DNA from: Leptospira kanakyensis
GTDB lineage: Bacteria > Spirochaetota > Leptospiria > Leptospirales > Leptospiraceae
Length of the DNA stretch: 64,000 nt
Direction: 5' to 3'
Assembly (NCBI RefSeq): GCF_004769235.1
Contig: NZ_RQFG01000019.1
Span: forward strand, 372,001-436,000
Shown: piece after piece, positions 1 to 8,633 of the stretch
How positions within the stretch are numbered: position 1 is the stretch's first letter
Layout of the letters: every line of letters begins with the position of its first letter
Program-made: the position numbers and the translations under genes
The notes under the pieces: model-generated
What the model was told of the DNA's origin: nothing
What the model saw: the letters and a program-made list of their open reading frames with translations, nothing else
Database searches by the model: none

Positions 1-423
1 TAAAAATTTTCCGTTGGATACAATTAGGTAAGAATTGGTTTCTGATTCCCACTTGCAGCGAACAAGAGTTAATTCCTGTTTTTCTAGAATCTCTTTTGTG
101 ATCGGGAAACAATGAGATTGGATTTGGGAAAACTCTGTAAGGGGGAGGTACCCAATATTCTTCTTGTTGGTAAGGTCAGAATTGATTTGATCACGAATTT
201 GGTTTTCTAAATCAATTGTCAATAGTTGGATCCGAATGAGTTGAAATCTTTGGTTCCAATCCAATGCTTCTCTATACCTAGAATGAATCATTGATGCAAT
301 CAAAAGGAAATAGGGAATGATTAGAAACGCAATGATAGAAAGAAATAATTTAAGAAAGGATTTTGATTTGACTACGTATAGAAAATTATCCGCCAATTCA
401 CGAATTTTTTGTCCAGAAAACAC
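1..423 (-). CDS. Partial membrane protein with one N-terminal transmembrane segment, cut by the window edge
   Basis: The frame stays open from a GTG at 423 to the left edge, giving 141 residues of the N-terminus. It starts 3 bases after the stop of the OmpL47-like gene and lies in the same frame, so it is probably co-transcribed with it. A basic cytoplasmic stretch is followed by a strong hydrophobic segment at about residues 24-45. A hydrophilic, probably extracytoplasmic region with two cysteines comes next. This layout (anchor plus outer sensory domain) is typical of sensor proteins such as adenylate cyclases or histidine kinases. The catalytic part would lie outside the window, so no function is assigned. 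The start rests on position alone, as no strong ribosome-binding site is visible. Confidence 0.6.
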   Translation of the reverse strand, partial: MFSGQKIRELADNFLYVVKSKSFLKLFLSIIAFLIIPYFLLIASMIHSRYREALDWNQRFQLIRIQLLTIDLENQIRDQINSDLTNKKNIGYLPLTEFSQIQSHCFPITKEILEKQELTLVRCKWESETNSYLIVSNGKFL

Positions 424-426
424 GGA

Positions 427-1365
427 TTAGTTTCCTTGGTGATTTCGTTTTAGATAAATTTTCTTCGGAATTTCTTCATTACCCAATCGATCGATTGCTG
501 AAATTTCAATTTCCAAATCATTAAAACAAGAATTGAGAATACCCATCCAGGAATTTTTTTGGTCCCATTCAAACCAATCTGATTGTGGAATTTTTCCACA
601 GGTAGTCCGAAAGCGAATGGTATCAAGACCGGATCCATCGTCAATTGCAGTCAGTTGGAGATTTGAATTCTTGGAAACGTATTGAATTGATGACTTTTTA
701 TAAGTTTCTGGCTGCCAATGAAATTCAGTTTTTGGTGGTGTGTTGTCTACACTAAATTCCCAAACCTGCATAGAATCAGAAACTCCTAGTTCATTGGTGA
801 CCTGGTATTCCAATTTATAATCACCATCTTTTGAAAAACTAAGTTCGGGTAGTTTGGTTGTCTTCCATGCACCACCGTTCAAACGATACCGAACTGATGT
901 TTTCATTGGATGTGTGAGGATTGGTTTTACTTGGATTTTGTTTTCAGTCAAAAAGAAATGATTGGTTCCTTTTGCATTGCTAATGGGAACAAGCACATCT
1001 GCCGTGTTAGGTTTACGTGAAAGCACTTTTGTTGGTTCTTTCGGTTTCGGTTGTCCAAATGTGCTGACTGTATATAAATCCGTCCAAAACCCGCGGACTT
1101 GGCGTTTGGCAACAGCACGGATCCGAAAGTATTCATATCCATTGGGAATAAAAAGTTGGATTTTCCCTGGATTGGATAAAACGCGAAATGGAATTTCTAA
1201 ATCAAAAGAACTTTGTTTCCATAATTCAAATTCATACTGAATGATATCATCTCTATCTGGTTCTAAAGTAAATTTGATAGTTTTTGATTCGGAAAAGATA
1301 GGAATACTGGCAAGTAAGAATAAACAGACAAATAGACAGGCGCGGAAAAGAATTATAGGATTCAT
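427..1365 (-). CDS. Exported protein with fibronectin-III-like and OmpL47-like domains
   Basis: This 312-residue protein starts at the ATG at 1365, whose ATGA overlaps the stop of the FecR gene. The frame is open upstream, but only this start places a clean signal peptide (residues about 1-24, ending in a SIPIFSES-like cleavage region) at the N-terminus. Residues about 30-105 look like a fibronectin-III-type beta sandwich. Two later segments contain VDNTPP and a LTAxDDGSGxxxIRFR pattern, which resembles the Ig-like repeats called OmpL47 beta-barrel domains in leptospires. It is probably periplasmic or surface-associated. Its operon position between LysM-FecR and a membrane sensor suggests an envelope-sensing role, but that is inference only. 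Confidence 0.6.
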   Translation of the reverse strand: MNPIILFRACLFVCLFLLASIPIFSESKTIKFTLEPDRDDIIQYEFELWKQSSFDLEIPFRVLSNPGKIQLFIPNGYEYFRIRAVAKRQVRGFWTDLYTVSTFGQPKPKEPTKVLSRKPNTADVLVPISNAKGTNHFFLTENKIQVKPILTHPMKTSVRYRLNGGAWKTTKLPELSFSKDGDYKLEYQVTNELGVSDSMQVWEFSVDNTPPKTEFHWQPETYKKSSIQYVSKNSNLQLTAIDDGSGLDTIRFRTTCGKIPQSDWFEWDQKNSWMGILNSCFNDLEIEISAIDRLGNEEIPKKIYLKRNHQGN

Positions 1366-2258
1366 TCTTCTTTTGGTTTTGGTGGGTCCGGTAAAGTAAA
1401 TGGTTTTAATGGAGGTTTTCCTTTTTCTACAAAGGTAGCAAATCCGGAAGCAACATTCACAGTTACATTTTCGGCTGTTACAGCCACAAGGCCTTCGTAA
1501 CAACTTAAAGTTGTGTTTCCTGAGGAATCAACCTCAGTCACAAAGTCTGTTCCCCGGACTTCGGAAACTGCCGAATCCGTTTTTAGAAGAAACATACGTT
1601 GGTTAGATGATGGTTTTTTCTGAATGAGGGAACGAATCCTTCCTTTTCGTAAGTAAAGTTCATCTGGTTCTGTATCAGACTTTCCTTTTTCCATAATCAC
1701 GTGGCTGTTTTCTGTAATTTCAAACCGTGAGCCCGATAACAAAAGAAACTGGGCCTCGGATTCTTTAAAAGTCCTGACTTCGTCTTTGGCATAAAGTCCT
1801 TCTCCGAGTGTGGCTCCTGCCCAATCAGAACTTTTTTGCGAGACTTTTAGAACTTCTGTTTTTCCTGAATATCTTTGGATGTCAGCTAGTGGTTTTTTAC
1901 CCAAACTTTTAGGAATCCATAATTTCATTCCAGGAATGATGAGATTGGGATTGTCGATTTGGTTGGATTTCAGAAGTTCCTTCCATTTTCTCGGATCATC
2001 TAAATAGGTTTTGGAAATGATGCTGAGAGTTTGTCCTTTTTCCACAATGATGGTAATCCCATCACCTTCTGGTGGATGGATGGTTTGTTTGGACTCTGCA
2101 GAAAGTGAAATAGGAGAGAAGTGTGCTAAAATGATAAAAACAAAAAGATAAAAAGAGAAAGGGAACCGGATTGGATCCCCAATAAAAAAGGCGGAAGTTT
2201 CCTTCCACCTTTTCCTTCGATACAGATTACTAAAGATGAGGAAATTTTGAAAATTCAT
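1362..2258 (-). CDS. LysM-FecR domain exported protein
   Basis: The start at 2258 was chosen because GATGAGG lies five bases upstream. A longer frame would overlap the previous gene. The 298-residue product has a basic N-terminus and a membrane or signal segment at about 32-50. A LysM peptidoglycan-binding module follows at about 68-116 (VEKGQTLSIISKTYL ... NPNLIIPGMKLWIP). A FecR domain fills the rest (GDEV-like turn, FLLLSGSRFEI, KTDSAVSEVRGTDFV). FecR domains often act in the periplasm to pass envelope signals. Here no sigma factor or TonB receptor is adjacent. The pairing with LysM suggests a wall-anchored sensor or structural protein. The downstream gene overlaps by four bases. Confidence 0.75.
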   Translation of the reverse strand: MNFQNFLIFSNLYRRKRWKETSAFFIGDPIRFPFSFYLFVFIILAHFSPISLSAESKQTIHPPEGDGITIIVEKGQTLSIISKTYLDDPRKWKELLKSNQIDNPNLIIPGMKLWIPKSLGKKPLADIQRYSGKTEVLKVSQKSSDWAGATLGEGLYAKDEVRTFKESEAQFLLLSGSRFEITENSHVIMEKGKSDTEPDELYLRKGRIRSLIQKKPSSNQRMFLLKTDSAVSEVRGTDFVTEVDSSGNTTLSCYEGLVAVTAENVTVNVASGFATFVEKGKPPLKPFTLPDPPKPKEE

Positions 2259-2280
2259 ACAATCCTCATCATTAGACTTG

Positions 2281-4383
2281 TTAGTCGATGTTTTCGGCAA
2301 CTAATTCTGCAATGTCTTTTACTTTTACAGAATCAATTTTTTCAGCCGCTTTGACACCATCTGTAATCATTGTGATACAGAATGGACAAGCAGTTGCAAT
2401 GGTAGTGGCTCCCGTATCCAGAAGTTGTCCTGTACGTTTGCTATTCACACGTGTACTTTCTGGGTTGGATTCATCCACATGTTCTTCCATCCAGTACTGC
2501 GCACCACCCGCACCACAACAAAGTCCTTTGGAGTGATGGTCGACTGCTTCTTCGATTTTTCCACCGGATACTTTTTTCACAACATCACGAGGGTTGTCGT
2601 AATTGTTGTTATAACGACCGATGTAACAAGAGTCGTGGTAAGTATATTTTCCTGTGTTTGCATCATCAGCCACTTTCACATCAATTTTACCATCTTTAGA
2701 GAGTTGGTTGATGTATTCCGAGTGGTGGATGACTTCGAAGTTTCCACCAAATTGTGGATATTCGTTTTTGATTGTGTTGTAGCAGTGTGGACAAGCAGTC
2801 ACGATTTTTTTAATTCCGTAACCGTTGATAGTGTCTACGTTTGTTTGCGCTAGAGTTTGGTAGAGGTATTCGTTACCACCGCGGCGAGCCGAATCTCCAG
2901 AACAACCTTCTTCGGTTCCAAGGATTCCAAAGTTTACTTCAGCCTTTTGCATGATTTTAACAAAGTCACGAGAGATCTTTTTGTTTCTTTCATCAAAAGC
3001 ACCCGCACAACCTACCCAGTAGAGTACGTCCACGTTTTTGTCTTCTGCTTCTGAAAGAACTTTAACACCAAGTCCATCAGCCCAGTCTGCTCTTGTATGA
3101 GCTCCCACACCCCATGGATTGGAATTGTTTTCCATGTTTGTGAAGGCTTTTTGAAGTTCAGGACTCATTTTTGATTCTGCAAGAACTAAGTGACGGCGCA
3201 TTTCAATGATGGCATTTACTTGGTTGTTTCCCACAGGGCATGCTTCAACACACGCATAACAAGTAGTACATCCCCAAAGTGCTTCTTCACTTAAACCTTC
3301 GTGTGAGTTGATGACTCCCGTGTCTAAAGCAGCAACTGCCTCAGCACCTTCTTCAGGAGTTTTGCCTGCACGAGCAGCCGCAACTTCTGGCATCTTCTCT
3401 AACATTTGGTGTTTGAGTTCTACAATGATCGCTTTAGGATTTAAAACTTTTCCAGTTCTGTTAGCCGGGCATTCTACTTGGCAACGACCACATTCAATAC
3501 AAGACATACCATCGAGTAGGTTTGGCCAAGGGAAATCTTCTACGCGGTTTGATCCCCAAACGGCATTTTCATCATCTAAATTGAGTTTAGATAGTTGGCC
3601 TTTAGGAGTGTCTGTTGCAAGGAAGTAGTTAAACGGAGCAAATATTAAGTGAGCGTGTTTGGATGTAGGAACATACAACATAAACGAGAACACAGTGATG
3701 ATATGTCCCCACCACATAATTTGGAAAACGATGTCGGCAGAAGAGTTTGCAACACCAATGGATTCCCAAACGGATCCGATGGCTCCATCAATAAGACCTG
3801 CATGAGTGAAGTAAGTTGCCGCAACAGTCTTAGCACCATTCCCAAGTAAGGTGGTAACCATAAGAGTTGCAATCATACTGATCACAATAGCAGAAGCTGG
3901 AGAGTGAACATCAAGGCCCTTTGCCTTTTTAATCCAACGTCTCCAAGCAAAGAATCCAAGACCAGTTAACACAAGAATGGAAACATAGTTTACTGCTTGT
4001 TCGTAGATATGATTGGCAGCTTCACCCAAAAGAAATTCAGGAAGAGCAAATTTGTAAGGATCATCCATTACATAACCAAACACACCAGCAATCATTTGGC
4101 TTGTTGTGTGGATGGTGTACACGAGAAATCCGTAGAAAACAAACGCGTGCATGATACCGCGCACTGGTTCTCGGAAGTTTTTCTTTTGGAGGACTACGTT
4201 TATTAGAAAACTCTTTAAACGGAATCCGATATTTAGGTTCTTTTTAGCATCTTCATTGAAGAAAGCAGGACGACCATTGAAGATCAGTCCGAGCCTATAA
4301 AGGATGGCGCGGACAAAGACAATGTTTGCCACTACGAAAAATGCTGTGAATAATAGGTGAAAGAGTATTCTTCCGATATCCAT
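2281..4383 (-). CDS. Membrane-bound iron-sulfur oxidoreductase (EtfD/heterodisulfide reductase type)
   Basis: The 700-residue protein begins with a membrane region of about five or six helices (residues 1-250). It contains histidines (for example H79, H92 and H227) that could bind haem as in NarI-type domains. A ferredoxin part carries two 4Fe-4S motifs: cysteines 295, 298, 301 and 305, and a second CTTCYACVEACP set near 371-382. The C-terminal half has paired CCG-type domains (WVGCAGAF, TACPHCYNT, LCCGAGGAQ, ACPFCITM) as in HdrB/GlpC. Proteins with this architecture pass electrons from electron-transfer flavoprotein or similar donors to the quinone pool. Leptospires live on fatty acids, so a role in beta-oxidation electron flow is likely, but this is inferred. 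It is transcribed away from mqnC. Confidence 0.8.
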   Translation of the reverse strand: MDIGRILFHLLFTAFFVVANIVFVRAILYRLGLIFNGRPAFFNEDAKKNLNIGFRLKSFLINVVLQKKNFREPVRGIMHAFVFYGFLVYTIHTTSQMIAGVFGYVMDDPYKFALPEFLLGEAANHIYEQAVNYVSILVLTGLGFFAWRRWIKKAKGLDVHSPASAIVISMIATLMVTTLLGNGAKTVAATYFTHAGLIDGAIGSVWESIGVANSSADIVFQIMWWGHIITVFSFMLYVPTSKHAHLIFAPFNYFLATDTPKGQLSKLNLDDENAVWGSNRVEDFPWPNLLDGMSCIECGRCQVECPANRTGKVLNPKAIIVELKHQMLEKMPEVAAARAGKTPEEGAEAVAALDTGVINSHEGLSEEALWGCTTCYACVEACPVGNNQVNAIIEMRRHLVLAESKMSPELQKAFTNMENNSNPWGVGAHTRADWADGLGVKVLSEAEDKNVDVLYWVGCAGAFDERNKKISRDFVKIMQKAEVNFGILGTEEGCSGDSARRGGNEYLYQTLAQTNVDTINGYGIKKIVTACPHCYNTIKNEYPQFGGNFEVIHHSEYINQLSKDGKIDVKVADDANTGKYTYHDSCYIGRYNNNYDNPRDVVKKVSGGKIEEAVDHHSKGLCCGAGGAQYWMEEHVDESNPESTRVNSKRTGQLLDTGATTIATACPFCITMITDGVKAAEKIDSVKVKDIAELVAENID

Positions 4384-4506
4384 TTATGTTTATGCCCTTA
4401 AGGTGTTTGGTATTTCCTAGGATTTGTATAGAAAAATGAATGTCCAGGAAAATTCGGTTTTTACAGGGATCTATCAGCAGATTTCCTGTCTAAGTAGGTA
4501 GAGATC

Positions 4507-5622
4507 ATGAACTTAGACTCGTTTTCATTTAGCCCAAATGACCCCGCAGATGCCGTCCTTTTGAACGCTGTACAAGGCAAACGAATCTCCCCGAAAGAGG
4601 CTCTCATCCTTTATCAATCGGGAGATTTTTTAAAGATCCAAATGGTGGCTCGGTATTTGAGAGAGAAAATCAGGCCCCATACTCAGGCGAGTTACACAAT
4701 GTTCCGCGTTGTGAATTATACCAACTATTGCAATGTGGAATGTAGTTTTTGTTCCTTTATGGATGAAATTGGGAATGGAAAAGGTTATGTTCTCTCCAAA
4801 GAAGACATCCTCCAAAAAATGGATTATGCCGTGGAAGAAGGGGCAGACCAAATGTTCCTGCAAGGTGGGGTTTATCCAAACCTTCCCTTCGATTATTACT
4901 TGGATGTGATTCGCACTGTAAAATCCAAATACCCGAAGATGCACATTCGTGCCTTTTCCCCAGTAGAAATCATTAATTTAGAAACGATCACAGGAAAACC
5001 ATTAAGAGAGGTGCTTTTGATTTTAAAAGAAGCAGGCCTTGATTCCGTTCCTGGTGCCGGTGCGGAAATTCTCACAGAAAGAATGCGCCAAATCATCTCT
5101 CCCAAAAAAGCAACTGTATCCGAATGGGTACGCGCGATGGAAACCTGCCATGAGGTGGGACTTCTCGGATCAGCAAATGTAGTTTTTGGTTCCGAAGAAA
5201 CAGAAGAAGAAGTGATCGAACACTTAACTGTGGTGCGTGACCTCCAAGACCGCACGGGAGGATTTTTATCCTTCATTCCGTGGACCTTTCAACCACAAAC
5301 CAAAAGGTTCAAAGTAAGGCCGGTTCCCACACATGAATATCTAAAGGTTCTGGGAATTTGCCGGATTTTCCTCGACAATATCAAACATATCGAAACCTCA
5401 GTGATGGTTCTTGGAAAGGGTGTAGGACAGCTTGCTCTTTATTCAGGTGCCGATGATATCTCATCAGTTGTGATTGAAGAAAATGTCCTTCGTTCCTTTG
5501 GATTGAAAACAGAAAAAGAGGCACGTAAATTTCTGACAGAAGGTGGGTTCCAACCAGTGCGCCGGGACTTACTCTATGCGGAAGAATATGACTGCAACCA
5601 AGTGGGAGTGGATCTAGGTTAA
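4507..5622 (+). CDS. mqnC: Dehypoxanthine futalosine cyclase (radical SAM)
   Basis: MqnC cyclises dehypoxanthine futalosine in the futalosine route to menaquinone. The 371-residue protein has the radical SAM cluster cysteines C75, C79 and C82 (CNVECSFC). It also has features that separate MqnC from the related MqnE and Cof[22 protein letters not shown], and a late [12 protein letters not shown] segment, followed by [10 protein letters not shown] and [14 protein letters not shown]. Length is normal for the family. It stands alone on the plus strand and diverges from the iron-sulfur oxidoreductase. The next pathway gene in the window, mqnA, is about 35 kb away, so the pathway is not one operon here. 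Confidence 0.9.
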   Translation: MNLDSFSFSPNDPADAVLLNAVQGKRISPKEALILYQSGDFLKIQMVARYLREKIRPHTQASYTMFRVVNYTNYCNVECSFCSFMDEIGNGKGYVLSKEDILQKMDYAVEEGADQMFLQGGVYPNLPFDYYLDVIRTVKSKYPKMHIRAFSPVEIINLETITGKPLREVLLILKEAGLDSVPGAGAEILTERMRQIISPKKATVSEWVRAMETCHEVGLLGSANVVFGSEETEEEVIEHLTVVRDLQDRTGGFLSFIPWTFQPQTKRFKVRPVPTHEYLKVLGICRIFLDNIKHIETSVMVLGKGVGQLALYSGADDISSVVIEENVLRSFGLKTEKEARKFLTEGGFQPVRRDLLYAEEYDCNQVGVDLG

Positions 5623-5673
5623 TCATCCGATTGGCTTTGTTGTCCTTTCCGGTCTCCACTTAAGCACTTGGGT

Positions 5674-5709
5674 AAAAAAAAAAGATGGGGGATTACGCTC
5701 CCCATCTTT
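5674..5709 (-). terminator. Intrinsic terminator for the diguanylate cyclase gene
   Basis: A perfect 10-bp stem, AAAGATGGGG pairing with CCCCATCTTT, has a nine-base loop. On the minus strand it is followed by ten T residues (plus-strand A run at 5674-5683). It lies about 100 bases after the stop of the minus-strand diguanylate cyclase gene. It could also weakly stop mqnC transcripts, but there is no T run on that side. Confidence 0.75.
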
Positions 5710-5804
5710 CGAAATTTTACACCTTATCCGTAATGGACATAAACTGAGAATCAGTCTCAATTTCAATTCTACGGATTCTCGTAAAACTTGTCGATCATTT
5801 TTTT

Positions 5805-6998
5805 TTAAGATTCGATTAGGGTAATTCGGTTTCTGCCCTCATTTTTTGAGGTATAAAGGGCGGTATCGATTTTGTGGTAAAGTTCATCAAAGCTTGGATC
5901 GTCCTCGGGACGGAAGAGTGTGGCCCCAATGGATACCGTTAAGGTCAAAGATTCCCCGGGTTGGTTGTGGATGGGAATTTGCAAACGCTCTAATTTCTCG
6001 CGGATGGATTCTGTGAGTATTTCCAATCCTTCTTTATCGATTGGAGAAACTAACAAACAAAATTCATCTCCACCAATCCTTGCCGCAATGTCTGTAATTC
6101 TCGTTCTAGATTTTACAGTTTTTGCAAAGGCTTGGATGGCAAGGTCTCCCTGTTTGTGGCCATACTTATCATTGATGGCTTTCAATCTGTCCAAATCCAA
6201 AATCACAAGTCCAATGATAAATCCTTCGCGGTTAGATCTTTTTTTATAGAGATCAAACTGTTCTAACAAATGCCTTCTGTTAAAAAGTTCAGTCATCGAA
6301 TCCACTCGTGATAAGTCTTCGATCTTTTGGTTGATTCGAAGTAATTTACCAACGGTGATTCTTAATCTAGCTTTGACTCGGTATTCCTCAAACCTCCAGT
6401 AGTTGATGAGTAAGTTAGCTACAAATCCAAAGGCCAGTAAAAAGAAAACAATGAGTACGTCTTGATAAAAGATGAAACGATCAAATCCCTGGATACGCGA
6501 AAAGTTTAAATGCAAGGGAATAAAAACGACAATATACAAAGTAGATAATAATAAAATTCGAAAGGGCTCAATCCATAAAAGGATGGAAGCACTGGCAATG
6601 ACAATGGCTGAGCCGAACAAATAGTAAGCGTGGTTTGGTTTATCGTAAACCATCATAGGAATATAAAGTAGGATTAGGCCAATGAGTACTAAACTCGTGA
6701 TTCCATAGATGTACCTTTGGAATAAACGAACTCTTTTTTTTCCAAATAGATAAACAAAGAAACAAATCCCGAGAGAAGAAATTCGAAAAAAAGCAATCCA
6801 GAAACTGGCTTCCTTCGTGCGGACAAGAGAATCCACAAAAAGTAAGGAGATGATAGAGGTAACAGCTGTCATCACACTGAAAATTTGTAAAGAAGAACCG
6901 ATATCAGAAATATTTGTGGCTGTGAAGGCAGGATGATAGATTCGTAAAAACATTTTACGAAACACAAAAAAATACCTTTTGAATGTATGCCTACGCAT
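5805..6998 (-). CDS. Membrane diguanylate cyclase (GGDEF)
   Basis: The protein makes cyclic di-GMP from two GTP. It has 397 residues. The N-terminal half holds about six hydrophobic helices (roughly residues 35-225), with no recognised ligand-binding domain. A short linker with SRVDSMTELFNRRH marks the start of the GGDEF domain. The active-site GGDEF is intact at residues 309-313. An RxxD product-inhibition site (R300, D303) lies five residues upstream, so feedback control by c-di-GMP is expected. The start at 6998 is the first possible ATG; another ATG 15 codons later cannot be excluded. The gene is isolated, with its own terminator. What it senses cannot be seen. Confidence 0.85.
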   Translation of the reverse strand: MRRHTFKRYFFVFRKMFLRIYHPAFTATNISDIGSSLQIFSVMTAVTSIISLLFVDSLVRTKEASFWIAFFRISSLGICFFVYLFGKKRVRLFQRYIYGITSLVLIGLILLYIPMMVYDKPNHAYYLFGSAIVIASASILLWIEPFRILLLSTLYIVVFIPLHLNFSRIQGFDRFIFYQDVLIVFFLLAFGFVANLLINYWRFEEYRVKARLRITVGKLLRINQKIEDLSRVDSMTELFNRRHLLEQFDLYKKRSNREGFIIGLVILDLDRLKAINDKYGHKQGDLAIQAFAKTVKSRTRITDIAARIGGDEFCLLVSPIDKEGLEILTESIREKLERLQIPIHNQPGESLTLTVSIGATLFRPEDDPSFDELYHKIDTALYTSKNEGRNRITLIES

Positions 6999-7053
6999 AT
7001 GGAACCAGAGCTAAGGATACAGAAAATCTAGGATCTGTAAACCATTTACTGGA

Positions 7054-7872
7054 TCAGAAAATGATTACCTTTCTTTGGGATTTGGCGAGTACTTCAGGGA
7101 TTGTGAGTCCGTCACTTCCTAAGTTACGAATCCTTTCTCCATTGGAATAAAGGATGACCCCTTTGATTCCAAAATTACCAACCATGGTAAAGGAAATTTG
7201 ATCCAATCTGTCTTTTAGGATTTCCATACTTCCGCCGTAGTGAATGTCTTCGGAAAGAGAAATATGAAGGATTCCATTTTCCAATCGGTAATTAGGTTCC
7301 ATACGAACTTTTTTGGAGAGAGCTGACAAAATCCCTTTTCCCTTTTCTTCTGCACTTGGACCTTTCGTGAGTTCTTGGAATAAAAAAGGGATGGGATCTC
7401 CACCTGGAAATTCACGGGTGAGTTTGACGAGTTGGGACTGGCTATTTTTCCCTGTTCCATAGAATTTTAGAAAATATACAGGTAAATAACCCGCATCCAC
7501 TTGCAGGCGTTTGCCGGCGCCAGGAAACCTGTCTTCCGGAAGAGTGATTTCGGGAATGGAATCATCAACGAGTTTTGTGCGGGTTTTTTTATTGGATTCA
7601 GAATCTGGAAAGGTTTGAGTGAGAACTTCTTCTTCCCAATTTAAATCGTCTTCCCAGGTTTCTTTGCTAAAAGGGTCTGATGGTTCCGCGAATTTTGTTT
7701 TTTCTTGGGTTTTTCCAATGTTACGAAACCCTTGTTTAGGAAATAAATTTCCAGCGGCTTTGGGATCAAAACCCATAGATTTTTCAATGAGAACTAGTAC
7801 AAGAAAAATCCCGCCAAGTAAATAGCGTAAAGATTTCCATTTATCTTCTTGGATTTGGGGAAGTACCGCCAC
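7054..7872 (-). CDS. GerMN-domain membrane-anchored protein
   Basis: The 272-residue product appears to start at GTG 7872. One hydrophobic anchor (about residues 16-35) is followed by a low-complexity charged linker. A GerMN-like domain then starts near residue 130: PVYFLKF, REFPGGDPIPFLFQELTKGPS, LENGILHISLSEDI and ISFTMVGNFGIKGVILYSNG. GerMN domains occur in GerM of spore formers but also in many non-sporulating bacteria, where they are envelope-linked and poorly understood. It sits 34 bases after the HAD phosphatase gene on the same strand and may be co-transcribed. No specific function is assigned. Confidence 0.7.
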   Translation of the reverse strand: MAVLPQIQEDKWKSLRYLLGGIFLVLVLIEKSMGFDPKAAGNLFPKQGFRNIGKTQEKTKFAEPSDPFSKETWEDDLNWEEEVLTQTFPDSESNKKTRTKLVDDSIPEITLPEDRFPGAGKRLQVDAGYLPVYFLKFYGTGKNSQSQLVKLTREFPGGDPIPFLFQELTKGPSAEEKGKGILSALSKKVRMEPNYRLENGILHISLSEDIHYGGSMEILKDRLDQISFTMVGNFGIKGVILYSNGERIRNLGSDGLTIPEVLAKSQRKVIIF

Positions 7873-7906
7873 ACTATCAATGTCGGAAAAGTAGAGAAAT
7901 TCGAAT

Positions 7907-8551
7907 TTAAAAAAACTCTTTTAAAGTTGGTAAATCGTCGAATTTCCAATGGAAATCCGGAATTTCACCGGGAAGGCCATGTCCATAAGTGCAAAATCCA
8001 AAGGGACAACCATTTTCTTTGGCAGCTTCCCAGTCACTAAACCTGTCCCCGATCATAGCGATAGACTTAGGCTCTAAATTGTATTTGCGAACATACTCAG
8101 CGAGGATTTCACCCTTGGTATGGATGGTGTCTTGGTTGATGACCACTATGGGTTCAAAGTATTGTAATACACCTGCCGTGTCTAAAACGGTTTCGATATA
8201 GGCTTTCCTTCCATTGGAAGCGCAAGTGATGGTATAACCTTTTTCTTTTAGGTAATGGATGGTAGAACCTACGCCAGCATAAAAGTCCCCGCCGCCACTC
8301 CGAATGGAATCACAAAGGAGATCTAGGACTCGCGCGGAAATGGTATCTCTTTCCACTTCCGGCAAACTGGGAAGAAGATTGGCAAAAATGGTTCGCACTG
8401 GTTTCCCAATTTCGTTCATAATCTGGTCATGGGTGGGTAAGGACGCGATTTTTCCCGTCTTGGCAGCAAACTCTTCGATTGCCTGCACGTACGTCTTAAA
8501 GATTATGGATTCTGAGGAAAATAAGGTCCCATCGACATCGAAGGCGACCAT
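7907..8551 (-). CDS. HAD-superfamily phosphatase, phosphoglycolate phosphatase-like
   Basis: The ATG at 8551 was chosen because GGGGGA lies seven bases upstream and the protein then starts just before the catalytic motif, as is usual. Starts at 8581 (ATG) or 8587 (GTG) would add 10 or 12 residues. The 214-residue protein has motif I DVDGT (nucleophile and general acid aspartates), motif II CASNGRK, and motif [18 protein letters not shown], with a helical cap between motifs I and II. This fits the Gph/PpaX group acting on small phosphate esters. The exact substrate is unknown. It is divergently arranged with the aminomutase operon across about 80 bases. Confidence 0.8.
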   Translation of the reverse strand: MVAFDVDGTLFSSESIIFKTYVQAIEEFAAKTGKIASLPTHDQIMNEIGKPVRTIFANLLPSLPEVERDTISARVLDLLCDSIRSGGGDFYAGVGSTIHYLKEKGYTITCASNGRKAYIETVLDTAGVLQYFEPIVVINQDTIHTKGEILAEYVRKYNLEPKSIAMIGDRFSDWEAAKENGCPFGFCTYGHGLPGEIPDFHWKFDDLPTLKEFF

Positions 8552-8633
8552 GCGGATTTCCCCCAGGCGGTTTTCTTGCATTACCACCAGAAAAGAATTT
8601 GGTGGTCTCTTGGCAAGTAAGGAATTGGAAGTT

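Noticed and set aside
5745..5759. Fur-like inverted repeat TGAGAATCAGTCTCA between mqnC and the diguanylate cyclase gene
   Set aside because: Both neighbouring genes end here, so no promoter is expected. With one mismatch in the half-sites it is probably a chance match. I cannot support a small RNA from sequence alone.
8304..8633. Upstream extension of the aminomutase frame by 110 codons
   Set aside because: The extension lies entirely over the HAD phosphatase gene on the other strand and does not look like aminomutase sequence. The start at 8634 has a ribosome-binding site and fits the family.
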